From Burkholderia sp. D-99 (GTDB lineage Bacteria > Pseudomonadota > Gammaproteobacteria > Burkholderiales > Burkholderiaceae): a DNA stretch of 64,000 bases. Where the stretch lies: positions 186,001 through 250,000 of the forward strand of contig NZ_JAAOXM010000012.1 of assembly GCF_011605345.1 (NCBI RefSeq), read 5' to 3'. Made by a program: the position numbers and the translations under genes. Shown piece by piece: positions 31,646-39,580 of the stretch. The notes beneath the pieces are model-generated. The model worked only from the letters and a program-made list of their open reading frames with translations, did not search any database and was not told the origin of the DNA. How positions within the stretch are numbered: position 1 is the first letter of the stretch; every line of letters starts with the position of its first letter.

Positions 31646-32863
31646 ATGCCGGCATTCCGTTTCGAAGCAATCGATTCGGCGGGACGCGCGCAGAAAGGCG
31701 TCATCGATGCCGATAGCGCGCGTGCCGCGCGCGGCCAGCTGCGTACGCAGGGTCTTACGCCGCTCGTCGTCGAGCCGGCCGCCAGCGCGACGCGCGGGGC
31801 GCGGTCGCAGCGGCTCGCGTTCGGCCGCAAGCTGTCGCAGCGCGAACAGGCGATCCTGACGCGCCAGCTTGCGAGCCTGCTGATCGCGGGGCTGCCGCTC
31901 GACGAGGCGCTCGGCGTGCTGACCGAGCAGGCCGAGCGCGACTACATCCGCGAACTGATGGCCGCGATCCGCGCCGAGGTGCTGGGCGGCCATTCGCTTG
32001 CGAATGCGCTGGGCCAGCATCCGCGCGACTTCCCGGAAATCTACCGCGCGCTCGTCGCGGCGGGCGAGCACACCGGCAAGCTCGGCATCGTGCTGTCGCG
32101 CCTGGCCGACTACATCGAGCAGAGCAACGCGCTGAAGCAGAAGATCCTGCTGGCATTCACGTATCCGGGGATCGTCACGCTGATCGCGTTCGGCATCGTC
32201 ACGTTCCTGCTGAGTTATGTCGTGCCGCAGGTCGTCAACGTGTTCGCGAGCACGAAGCAGCAACTGCCCGTGCTGACGATCGTGATGATGGCGCTGTCGG
32301 ATTTCGTGCGGCACTGGTGGTGGGCGATCCTGATCGCGGTCGCGCTCGTCGTGTGGTTCGTGAAGGCGACGCTGTCGCGCGACGGGCCACGGCTGCGCTT
32401 CGATCGCTGGGTGCTGACCGCGCCGCTCGCGGGCAAGCTCGTGCGCGGCTACAACACGGTGCGGTTCGCGAGCACGCTCGGCATTCTCACCGCGGCGGGC
32501 GTGCCGATCCTGCGCGCGTTGCAGGCGGCCGGCGAGACGCTGTCGAACCGCGCGATGCGCGCGAACATCGACGACGCGATCGTGCGCGTGCGCGAAGGCT
32601 CCGCGCTGTCGCGCGCGCTGAACAACGTGAAGACGTTTCCGCCGGTGCTCGTGCACCTGATCCGTTCCGGCGAAGCGACGGGTGACGTGACGACGATGCT
32701 GGATCGCGCGGCCGAAGGCGAAGCGCGCGAGCTCGAGCGTCGCACGATGTTCCTGACAAGCCTGCTCGAGCCGCTCCTGATCCTGGCGATGGGCGGCATC
32801 GTGCTCGTGATCGTGCTGGCCGTGATGCTGCCGATCATCGAGCTGAACAACATGGTGCAGTAA
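31646..32863 (+). CDS. gspF: type II secretion system inner-membrane platform protein GspF
   Basis: Inner-membrane platform protein of 405 residues with two tandem T2SSF domains, interacting with GspE and the pseudopilins. It starts MPAFRFEAIDSAGRAQKGVI; the two domains show the repeated TRQLASLLIAGLPLDEAL and RFASTLGILTAAGVPILRAL. Membrane segments lie near residues 170-190, 215-235 and at the C-terminus (LILAMGGIVLVIVLAVMLP). The gene ends in a hairpin facing the convergent gspC. Confidence 0.95.
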   Translation: MPAFRFEAIDSAGRAQKGVIDADSARAARGQLRTQGLTPLVVEPAASATRGARSQRLAFGRKLSQREQAILTRQLASLLIAGLPLDEALGVLTEQAERDYIRELMAAIRAEVLGGHSLANALGQHPRDFPEIYRALVAAGEHTGKLGIVLSRLADYIEQSNALKQKILLAFTYPGIVTLIAFGIVTFLLSYVVPQVVNVFASTKQQLPVLTIVMMALSDFVRHWWWAILIAVALVVWFVKATLSRDGPRLRFDRWVLTAPLAGKLVRGYNTVRFASTLGILTAAGVPILRALQAAGETLSNRAMRANIDDAIVRVREGSALSRALNNVKTFPPVLVHLIRSGEATGDVTTMLDRAAEGEARELERRTMFLTSLLEPLLILAMGGIVLVIVLAVMLPIIELNNMVQ

Positions 32864-32886
32864 CGGCCTGACAGTCGGTCAGGCCG
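32864..32886. terminator. hairpin between convergent gspF and gspC
   Basis: Perfect 9-bp stem CGGCCTGAC / GTCAGGCCG with loop AGTCG in the 30-base gap between the gspF and gspC stops. There is no T-run; it is probably a bidirectional transcript end. Confidence 0.5.
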
Positions 32887-32893
32887 CTACCGT

Positions 32894-33304
32894 TCAGCGC
32901 ATGTAGATCGCGGGGGACGGCGTGTTCGCCGGCAGCTGGATTTCGGCGCGGGCGCCGTTGCGGTCGACGATGATCGAGCGGGGGCGGACTTCGGCGAGCT
33001 TCGCGCCGGGCGTGACGTCCGCGCCGAGCGACACCGCGCGTGGCGGCTCGCCGCCGATGCCGACGATCGCGGCGGCACCGCGGTCGAGCGAGAGAATGCC
33101 GAACAGGTGGATGTCCTGCACGGGATTCTTGTCGAGCTGACCGCCGAAGAGCGCCGCGGCGTCCTCGGTGCGGATCGGCAGCCGCGCGGCGGCGGCGGGC
33201 AGCGGCGCTTCGCGAGCGGACAGCGTGACGACCCAGTAGGTGGCCGTCGCGCACAAACCCGCGAAGAGGGCTAGGGAAAGGATCCGGATCGAGAGCGCGT
33301 TCAT
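32894..33304 (-). CDS. gspC: type II secretion system protein GspC (short, reversed)
   Basis: Bitopic inner-membrane protein of 136 residues linking the inner-membrane platform to the secretin. One membrane segment lies near the N-terminus (RILSLALFAGLCATATYWVV), followed by the homology-region domain (IHLFGILSLDRGAAAIVGIG, then ISLGADVTPG-like text and RSIIVDRNGARAEIQL). It has no PDZ or coiled-coil C-terminus, about half the length of enterobacterial GspC. It is encoded against the rest of the cluster, divergent from gspG. No Shine-Dalgarno sequence is seen, and a TACAAT -10 element ends seven bases before the ATG. Confidence 0.88.
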   Translation of the reverse strand: MNALSIRILSLALFAGLCATATYWVVTLSAREAPLPAAAARLPIRTEDAAALFGGQLDKNPVQDIHLFGILSLDRGAAAIVGIGGEPPRAVSLGADVTPGAKLAEVRPRSIIVDRNGARAEIQLPANTPSPAIYMR

Positions 33305-33479
33305 GCGCGCTATTGTACGGATGTATATGAAATTTGCGTTGGGTGAAAGCCCTCGGCAATGCGCGCCTTACAATGCGTGCTCCGCGCCCGCGGGCCCGGA
33401 AGGTTGCCGTCAGGCAATCGTCCGGTGCGCCGGGTGCGTCACTCAACCAACGACATTTTTTGGAAAGAGGTAGTCAGTC

Positions 33480-33932
33480 ATGCAAACGTGGATCACTCGC
33501 CGCAACGCGGCCGTGCGTCGTCAGCGCGGTTTCACGCTGATCGAGATCATGGTGGTGGTCGCGATCCTCGGGATCCTGGCGGCGCTGATCGTGCCGAAGA
33601 TCATGAGCCGGCCGGACGAGGCGCGCCGCATCGCCGCGAAGCAGGACATCGGCACGATCATGCAGGCGCTCAAGCTGTACCGTCTCGACAACGGCCGCTA
33701 TCCGACCCAGGAGCAGGGCCTGAACGCGCTGATCCAGAAGCCGTCCAACGATCCGATCCCGAATAACTGGAAGGACGGCGGCTACCTCGAGCGCCTGCCG
33801 AACGATCCGTGGGGCAACGGGTACAAGTACCTGAACCCGGGCGTGCACGGCGAGATCGATGTGTTCAGCTACGGCGCCGACGGCAAGGAAGGCGGCGAAG
33901 GCAGCGACAGCGACATCGGTTCGTGGCAGTAA
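33480..33932 (+). CDS. gspG: type II secretion major pseudopilin GspG
   Basis: Major pseudopilin of 150 residues. Prepilin peptidase would cut the leader after Gly in VRRQRG/FTLIEIMVVVAIL, leaving the conserved Phe1 and Glu5. The body shows DIGTIMQALKLYRLDNGRYP and the calcium-loop end YGADGKEGGEGSDSDIGSWQ. GAAAGAGGT upstream is a good ribosome site. It is the first gene of the second gsp block, with its promoter in the 175-base gap shared with gspC. No prepilin peptidase gene is in the window; a shared PilD elsewhere is expected. Confidence 0.95.
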   Translation: MQTWITRRNAAVRRQRGFTLIEIMVVVAILGILAALIVPKIMSRPDEARRIAAKQDIGTIMQALKLYRLDNGRYPTQEQGLNALIQKPSNDPIPNNWKDGGYLERLPNDPWGNGYKYLNPGVHGEIDVFSYGADGKEGGEGSDSDIGSWQ

Positions 33933-33971
33933 GCCGCCGCTGATCGGATCGACGCTCCGTTCCCGTTCTTC

Positions 33972-34520
33972 ATGCTCGCCATTCGCACGACCTCCCGCTG
34001 CGGCCGCGATTGCCGTGTGCGTCGCGGCGCGGCTTCGTCCGTGCGGGCGAAGCACGGTGCGCGGCGTCTTCGCGCACGCGGCTTCACGCTGCTCGAAATG
34101 CTGGTCGTGCTCGTGATCGCGGGGCTGCTCGTGTCGCTCGCGTCGCTGTCGCTCACGCGCAATCCGCGCACCGACCTGCGCGAGGAAGCGCAGCGCATCG
34201 CGCTGCTGTTCGAGACCGCCGGCGACGAAGCGCAGGTGCGCGCCCGGCCGATCGCGTGGCAACCAACCGCGCACGGCTTCCGTTTCGACGTGAGCTCGCC
34301 CGACGGCTGGCGCACGCTGCGTGACGACCTGTTGCGCCCGCGAGACTGGGACGGTGGCGTCACGGGTGCCGACATCGACTATCCGGGGTCCGACACGCAC
34401 GCGAGCCGCGTCGTGTTCGGCACCGAGAGCATCGACACGCCGGTGCGCGTGACGCTGCATTCGGCCGCCGGCAGCGCGACGATCGTCGGCACCGGCAACG
34501 GCCGTTACGAGGTGCAATGA
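33972..34520 (+). CDS. gspH: type II secretion minor pseudopilin GspH
   Basis: Minor pseudopilin of 182 residues with the prepilin motif RARG/FTLLEMLVVLVIAGLLVS. From the ATG at 33972 the leader is about 37 residues, long for this family; an in-frame GTG at 34041 would give a more usual leader of about 14 residues. The C-terminal part (RVTLHSAAGSATIVGTGNGR) matches GspH. The stop overlaps the gspI ATG (ATGA). Confidence 0.88.
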   Translation: MLAIRTTSRCGRDCRVRRGAASSVRAKHGARRLRARGFTLLEMLVVLVIAGLLVSLASLSLTRNPRTDLREEAQRIALLFETAGDEAQVRARPIAWQPTAHGFRFDVSSPDGWRTLRDDLLRPRDWDGGVTGADIDYPGSDTHASRVVFGTESIDTPVRVTLHSAAGSATIVGTGNGRYEVQ

Positions 34521-35038
34521 CGATGCGTCGTCGCCTGCCCTTCCCCGTTGCTTCATCGCAGCGTCATTCCCCGAGCGGGCTTCCTTCGGGGCGCCCCGGG
34601 AGTGCGTCCTCGGGCGCCCGGCCTGCGGCCGGCCTCGTCGGGGCGCGCGCCCCAGCTGGGCTTGCTTCGGCGCGCGGTTTCACGATGATCGAGGTGCTGG
34701 TCGCGCTCGCGATCATCGCGGTTGCGCTTGCCGCGTCGATCCGTGCGGTCGGTACGATGGCGACCAACGCCTCCGATCTTCATCGCCGGCTGCTTGCCGG
34801 CTGGAGCGCCGACAACGCGCTCGCGCAGATGCGGCTCACGCATGCGTGGCCGGAGATCGGCGAACAGAGTTTCGACTGCTCGCAAGGCAACGTGCAGCTC
34901 GTCTGCACGCAGCGCGTGAGCACCACGCCCAACCCGGTGTTCCGGCGCGTCCGGATTTCGGTGAGCATGCCGGGGCATACCGGCGTGCTCGCGCAGATGG
35001 TGACGGTGGTCGCGAATGAAACCAGCCGTCCGCTCTGA
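34517..35038 (+). CDS. gspI: type II secretion minor pseudopilin GspI with long leader
   Basis: Minor pseudopilin of 173 residues: ASARG/FTMIEVLVALAIIAVALAASI, then the typical WSADNALAQMRLTHAWPE and FRRVRISVSMPGH. The leader before the cleavage Gly is about 54 residues, against 5-10 in most GspI proteins. Residues about 14-52 are Ser/Gly/Ala/Pro-rich and encoded by hairpin-prone GC-rich DNA with no in-frame start codon, so the leader cannot be shortened by choosing another usual start. The ATG overlaps the gspH stop. Confidence 0.9.
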   Translation: MTMRRRLPFPVASSQRHSPSGLPSGRPGSASSGARPAAGLVGARAPAGLASARGFTMIEVLVALAIIAVALAASIRAVGTMATNASDLHRRLLAGWSADNALAQMRLTHAWPEIGEQSFDCSQGNVQLVCTQRVSTTPNPVFRRVRISVSMPGHTGVLAQMVTVVANETSRPL

Positions 35039-35045
35039 CGCGCCG

Positions 35046-35705
35046 ATGCGACGCCCGCTCGCCCGCCCCGCCCGCGGCTTCACGCTGATCGAGCTGATGA
35101 TCGCGATCGCGATCCTCGCGGTGGTCGCGATCCTCGCGTGGCGCGGGCTCGACCAGATCATGCGCGGTCGCGACAAGGTCGCGGCCGCGATGGAAGACGA
35201 GCGCGTATTCGCGCAGATGTTCGACCAGATGCGCATCGACGCGCGGCTCGCCGCGACCGACGACGAGGCCGGCCAGCCGGCGATCGGCGTTGCCGGCAAT
35301 ACGCTGCAGATCGTCCGCGAACTCGAGGTGCCGGGCGTCGCGCCGCGGCTGCAGGTGGTCCGCTACCGGATCGCCGGCGGGCGCGTCGTGCGCTATGCGT
35401 CGCCCCCGATCGACGACGCGAACCGGCTGCGCAGCACGCTGAAGGACAGCAGCGTCGAAGGCTGGAGCTGGGTCGCGCTGATGGGCGGCGTCGGCGCGAT
35501 CGACGCGAAGCTGTACGTGCCGCGCGTGGGCTGGACCACCAACCTGCAGACGGCCGACGACGCGCTCGCGCAGAACAACGATGCGCTCAAGGTGCCGCAG
35601 ATCGGCAACGCGCCGCCCACCCGTGCGGTGACGGGGCTGCAGGTCAGCATCGGTGCGACGTCGCTGCGCGTGCCGGTCACGCGCATCTTCCTCGTCGGGG
35701 AATGA
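35046..35705 (+). CDS. gspJ: type II secretion minor pseudopilin GspJ
   Basis: Minor pseudopilin of 219 residues with leader MRRPLARPARG cut before FTLIELMIAIAILAVVAILA. The family segments WRGLDQIMRGRDKVAAAMED and MRIDARLAATDDEAG are clear. The start at 35046 is chosen for a normal 11-residue leader; an ATG at 35016 would overlap gspI by 23 bases and add ten residues. The stop overlaps the gspK ATG. GspI, J and K form the pseudopilus tip. Confidence 0.9.
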   Translation: MRRPLARPARGFTLIELMIAIAILAVVAILAWRGLDQIMRGRDKVAAAMEDERVFAQMFDQMRIDARLAATDDEAGQPAIGVAGNTLQIVRELEVPGVAPRLQVVRYRIAGGRVVRYASPPIDDANRLRSTLKDSSVEGWSWVALMGGVGAIDAKLYVPRVGWTTNLQTADDALAQNNDALKVPQIGNAPPTRAVTGLQVSIGATSLRVPVTRIFLVGE

Positions 35706-36841
35706 CGATGCGCGCGCACCCTCACCGTTCATTGCCTGCCGCCCGTGCTGCCGGTCACGCACGGGCGCGCGGCCGCCAGCGCGGCGCGGCGATCATCACC
35801 GCGCTGCTCGTCGTCGCGCTGTCGGCAATCCTCGTCTCGGGAATGCTGTGGCGCCAGCAGGTGCAGATCCGCCGCATCGAGAACCAGCGCGAGATCGCGC
35901 AGGCGCAGTGGGTTGCGCGCGGCGCGCTCGACTGGACGCGGATGATCCTGCGTTCCGAAGGCGATACGGCGCCCGGCATCACGTATCTCGGCGGCATCTG
36001 GGGCGTGCCGATCGCGAAAACGAAACTGTCGGATTTCCTCGGCCGGATCGGCGCGCCCAACGACACCGGCGGCGAAGACACCTATATCTCCGGCTCGATC
36101 GAGGACGCCCAGGCGAAGTTCAACCTGCGCAACCTCGTGGCGTCGCCGGCGCCCGGCGTGCTGCAATTGAACGTCACGCAGGTCCAGGCGTTCCAGCGCC
36201 TGTTGACGACGCTCGGCTACGACGGCGCGTTCGCGAAGCGCATCGCACTGCAGGTGCGCGCGGGCCTGCTGAATTCGGCGACGCGTTTCCAGATGCCGAC
36301 GCTGCCGGGTGGCGGCACGGCGCCGCCAGTCACCGCGCCGGTGACGACCGATCAGCAGGGTGGCGGCGGCTTTACCGACGATCCGGGCATGACGGGCGGC
36401 GATCGCGGGCCCGCGCCGCTGATGATGACGGGTGTCGACAGCCTGCTCGACGTCGACGGCGTGACGCCCGAGATGGTCGCGCGGCTGCGCCCGTTCGTCA
36501 CCGTGCTGCCGACCACGACGCCGGTGAACATGAACACCGCGCCGGCCGAGGTGATCGCGGCGCTGATGCCGGGGATGAGCGTGTCGTCCGCGCAGGCGCT
36601 CGTGTCGCGCCGCGAGACCGTGTTTTTCCGCAACACCGCCGACGTGCAGCTCGCGCTGCGCGGCGCCGGTGCGCCGCCGAACGTGACGCTCGATTCGAGC
36701 CTCGTCGACGTCAATTCGAGCTATTTCATCGTGCATGGCCGGATCCAGCACGAACGCGCGGAGGTCGATCGCACTTCGCTCGTGTATCGTGATCCGACCA
36801 CGCACTCGACACGGGTCGTGCGCATCCGCGACCAGCTATAA
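35702..36841 (+). CDS. gspK: type II secretion minor pseudopilin GspK
   Basis: Largest minor pseudopilin, 379 residues, capping the pseudopilus. The leader ends RGRQRG/AAIITALLVVALSAILVS; the absence of Glu5 is normal for GspK. The following helix LWRQQVQIRRIENQREIAQA and the helix-hairpin-helix-like part (VNMNTAPAEVIAALMPG) are family hallmarks. A Gly/Pro-rich loop (about residues 205-235) breaks the large inserted domain. The ATG overlaps the gspJ stop (ATGA). Confidence 0.92.
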   Translation: MTMRAHPHRSLPAARAAGHARARGRQRGAAIITALLVVALSAILVSGMLWRQQVQIRRIENQREIAQAQWVARGALDWTRMILRSEGDTAPGITYLGGIWGVPIAKTKLSDFLGRIGAPNDTGGEDTYISGSIEDAQAKFNLRNLVASPAPGVLQLNVTQVQAFQRLLTTLGYDGAFAKRIALQVRAGLLNSATRFQMPTLPGGGTAPPVTAPVTTDQQGGGGFTDDPGMTGGDRGPAPLMMTGVDSLLDVDGVTPEMVARLRPFVTVLPTTTPVNMNTAPAEVIAALMPGMSVSSAQALVSRRETVFFRNTADVQLALRGAGAPPNVTLDSSLVDVNSSYFIVHGRIQHERAEVDRTSLVYRDPTTHSTRVVRIRDQL

Positions 36842-36867
36842 CGACGCCAATCGGGAGAGGAGCTCTT

Positions 36868-38226
36868 GTGAGCACGTTGATTGTTTCTTTGCCGCCGCGC
36901 GAGCCTGCCGTGCCGTTGCAGGAATGGCAGTGGCCCGAGCTGCCGTTCACGCTCGTCGACAAGGCCGGCCATGTGCAGCGCGCCGGCCGCGCCGCGCTCG
37001 CGCTGCTGCCGCGCGCGAATGCGACGGTGCTGATCGTCGCCGCGCGCGACGTGCTGCTGCTGGCCGCGACCGTGCCGCCGCTCAAGGGACCGAAGCTGCG
37101 CCAGGCGCTGCCCAACATCGTCGAGGATCAGCTGATCCAGGATCCGCTCGGCTGTCATATCGCGCTCGATCCGGACGCGCTGCCCGACGGGCGCCGCGTG
37201 CTGGCCGTCGTCGATCGCGCGTGGTTCCGCACGATCTGCGAGGCGTTCACGGCGGCCGGCCACCGGCACCTGAGCGCGGTGCCCGCGACCCGCTGCCTGC
37301 CGGCGCCGCACGCAAGCGCCGCGCCGGCCGACACCGAGGTCGATGCGGCCGCGGTTGCCGCGGACGCCGTCGACGCGCCGCCGGCCCGCCCGACGACGGT
37401 GGCCGCGGTACTCGGCCTCGCGGCATCGGTCGAACCGGTGCTCGTCGAGGCCGGCGCGCTGCCGGCGGCGGCCGGTGCGCCGCGCCTCGAACTCGCGGTC
37501 GCGCGCGGTGCGCTCGGCGAAGGCTTCGCGGCACCCGCGTCGCGCGCGGCCGGCACGCTGGCTGCGCTCGCGGGCGGTGGCGACGTCGAGCTGTACGAAC
37601 TCGGCGAACCGGGCGCGGAGCCGCGGCTCGCGTCGGTCGGCCGCGCCGACGGCCCGCTGCTGCCGGGTGCCGTGCCGCTGTCGTTCGACGCGTTCGCGCG
37701 GCGCGCGCTGACCGAGAAGTTCGACCTGTGCCAGTTCGAATTCGAATCGCAGCCGTGGCGCTTCGACCGCGCGACGGTGAAGCGCCTGCGCGTGCCGCTC
37801 GCACTCGCCGCGGTGACGCTCGGCGTGGCGGTGATCGGGATGAACCTGCACTGGTGGAAGCTGTCGCGCGAGCGCGATGCGCTGTCGGCGCAGATCACCG
37901 AGACGCTGCTGTCCGCGTTCCCGAAGACGACGACGGTGCTCGATCCGCCCGCGCAGATGCAGCGCCAGCTCGACCAGTTGCGCCTGGCGGCCGGCGAGCT
38001 GTCGCCGAACGATTTCCTCGCGCTGTCGAGCGGGCTGTCGCGTTCGATGGGCGCGCTGCCGCTGAACGGCATCGCGTCGCTCGACTATCACGACCGGCGG
38101 CTCGACGTCGCCTTCAAGCCGGAGGTCAAGGTCGATCCCGATTTCACGCAGCGCCTCGCGCGTAACGGACTGTCCGGCGAAGTCGACAGCAACACGGGCA
38201 AATGGACGATCCGGAGCCGCTCATGA
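36868..38226 (+). CDS. gspL: type II secretion system protein GspL
   Basis: Bitopic inner-membrane protein of 452 residues that anchors GspE. The N-terminal cytoplasmic actin-like domain (MSTLIVSLPPREPAVPLQEW, LPNIVEDQLIQDPLGCHIAL) holds an Ala/Pro-rich stretch. It is followed by one membrane segment (VPLALAAVTLGVAVIGMNLH, about residues 310-330) and a periplasmic ferredoxin-like domain. It lies 26 bases after gspK, with AGGAG before its GTG/ATG region (start GTG 36868). The stop overlaps the gspM ATG. Confidence 0.92.
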   Translation: MSTLIVSLPPREPAVPLQEWQWPELPFTLVDKAGHVQRAGRAALALLPRANATVLIVAARDVLLLAATVPPLKGPKLRQALPNIVEDQLIQDPLGCHIALDPDALPDGRRVLAVVDRAWFRTICEAFTAAGHRHLSAVPATRCLPAPHASAAPADTEVDAAAVAADAVDAPPARPTTVAAVLGLAASVEPVLVEAGALPAAAGAPRLELAVARGALGEGFAAPASRAAGTLAALAGGGDVELYELGEPGAEPRLASVGRADGPLLPGAVPLSFDAFARRALTEKFDLCQFEFESQPWRFDRATVKRLRVPLALAAVTLGVAVIGMNLHWWKLSRERDALSAQITETLLSAFPKTTTVLDPPAQMQRQLDQLRLAAGELSPNDFLALSSGLSRSMGALPLNGIASLDYHDRRLDVAFKPEVKVDPDFTQRLARNGLSGEVDSNTGKWTIRSRS

Positions 38227-38738
38227 AAACGGAACAACTCAACCAGCTGAACCAGACGCTGGCCCAGTTCTGGGGCGAGCGCTCGCCACGCGAAAAAATG
38301 CTGCTCGGCTGGGGCAGCGCCGTGCTGGCGGTCGCGATCGCATATTCGGTGCTGTGGTCGCCCGCGCAGGAAGGCCGCGCGCGGATCCAGCGCGAACTGC
38401 CGACGATGCGCCTCGAGCTTGCGCAGATGACCGCGCAGGCGAACGAGGCGAAGTCGCTGACGGTCGCCGCGCAGGGCGTGGCGCCGACCGGCCTCGCACT
38501 GAAGGACGCGCTGACCGCGTCGCTGTCCGATCACGGAATGCAGGGTGCGCAGGTACAGATCGTCGGCAACGGCGTGCAGGTCCAGATGAAGAACGTGTCG
38601 TTCCCGGCGTGGACGCAGTGGCTCGACGATGCGCGCCGGCAGTTCAAGGTGCAGGTCGGCGAGGCGCATGCAACTGCGCTGAAGGACGACGGCCAGGTCG
38701 ACCTGACGGCCGTGATGCAACCGTCAACGCAGAAATGA
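38223..38738 (+). CDS. gspM: type II secretion system protein GspM
   Basis: Small inner-membrane partner of GspL, 171 residues. It begins MKTEQLNQLNQTLAQFWGER, has a membrane segment (MLLGWGSAVLAVAIAYSVLW, about 29-48) and a periplasmic ferredoxin-like domain ending VDLTAVMQPSTQK. The ATG at 38223 overlaps the gspL stop (ATGA). Confidence 0.92.
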   Translation: MKTEQLNQLNQTLAQFWGERSPREKMLLGWGSAVLAVAIAYSVLWSPAQEGRARIQRELPTMRLELAQMTAQANEAKSLTVAAQGVAPTGLALKDALTASLSDHGMQGAQVQIVGNGVQVQMKNVSFPAWTQWLDDARRQFKVQVGEAHATALKDDGQVDLTAVMQPSTQK

Positions 38739-38769
38739 CGCAGTGGATGACGCAAGTGGCGGTCGGCCG

Positions 38770-39558
38770 ATGAGGCCGGGGATGAAGCGGCTCGCCACCG
38801 CATTGCCGTGGGTACTGGCGGGCGGACTGGCGACGGCGGTGACGCTCGTCGCGCTCGCGCCGGCCGCGTGGATCGCGCCGCAGTTCGCGCGCGCGACCGG
38901 CGGGCATGTGAATCTCGTCGATCCGGATGGATCGTTATGGCACGGTTCGGGCACGCTGATGCTCGCGCCGGGGGCCGACCAGAGCGCGGCGACGCTGCTG
39001 CCGGGCCGGGTCGAATGGACCACGGGCTTCTGGCCGCTCCTGACCGGGCGCGTGCGGATGCGCATGCGGCAGACCGAAGCGATGCCGGATGCGGTCACGC
39101 TCGATGCGACGTGGCGCGGCGCGGTGTTGTCGGCGGGCACGATGGCCGTGCCCGCGTCGCTGCTCGCGGGGCTCGGCACGCCGTTCAACACGCTCGACCT
39201 GCAAGGCGACGTGCGGCTCGGCTGGAGCGACTGGCGCCTGATCGGCAACAACGCGTTCGGCCAGCTGACGGTGACGATCGATTCGATGAGTTCGCGTGTC
39301 TCGCGCGTGAAGCCGCTCGGTTCGTACCGCGCGGTGTTGCAGGCGAAGGGGGCCGGCGCCGATCTCGACCTGTCGACCACGCAGGGCCCGTTGTTTCTCG
39401 ACGGCCACGGCAACTTCGGCCCCAGCCAGGGATCGTTCCGCGGCACCGCGCATTCGGCGCCCGAGCAGCAGGCGAACCTCGCGGGGCTCCTGAACCTGCT
39501 CGGCCACCCGATCGGGAACAACGAGGTTTCGCTGATCTTCGGCGACGCGCAGCGCTGA
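38770..39558 (+). CDS. gspN: type II secretion system protein GspN
   Basis: Inner-membrane accessory protein of 262 residues, present only in some type II systems. A membrane anchor (ATALPWVLAGGLATAVTLVA) is followed by a periplasmic domain with the GspN phrases ATGGHVNLVDPDGSLWHGSG and LDLQGDVRLGWSDWRL. The ATG at 38770 is preferred; a GTG at 38743 would add nine residues. It is the last gene of the cluster, converging with the efflux channel gene 22 bases away. Confidence 0.88.
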   Translation: MRPGMKRLATALPWVLAGGLATAVTLVALAPAAWIAPQFARATGGHVNLVDPDGSLWHGSGTLMLAPGADQSAATLLPGRVEWTTGFWPLLTGRVRMRMRQTEAMPDAVTLDATWRGAVLSAGTMAVPASLLAGLGTPFNTLDLQGDVRLGWSDWRLIGNNAFGQLTVTIDSMSSRVSRVKPLGSYRAVLQAKGAGADLDLSTTQGPLFLDGHGNFGPSQGSFRGTAHSAPEQQANLAGLLNLLGHPIGNNEVSLIFGDAQR

Positions 39559-39580
39559 CGCGCGCGTCGCCCCGCCCTTC

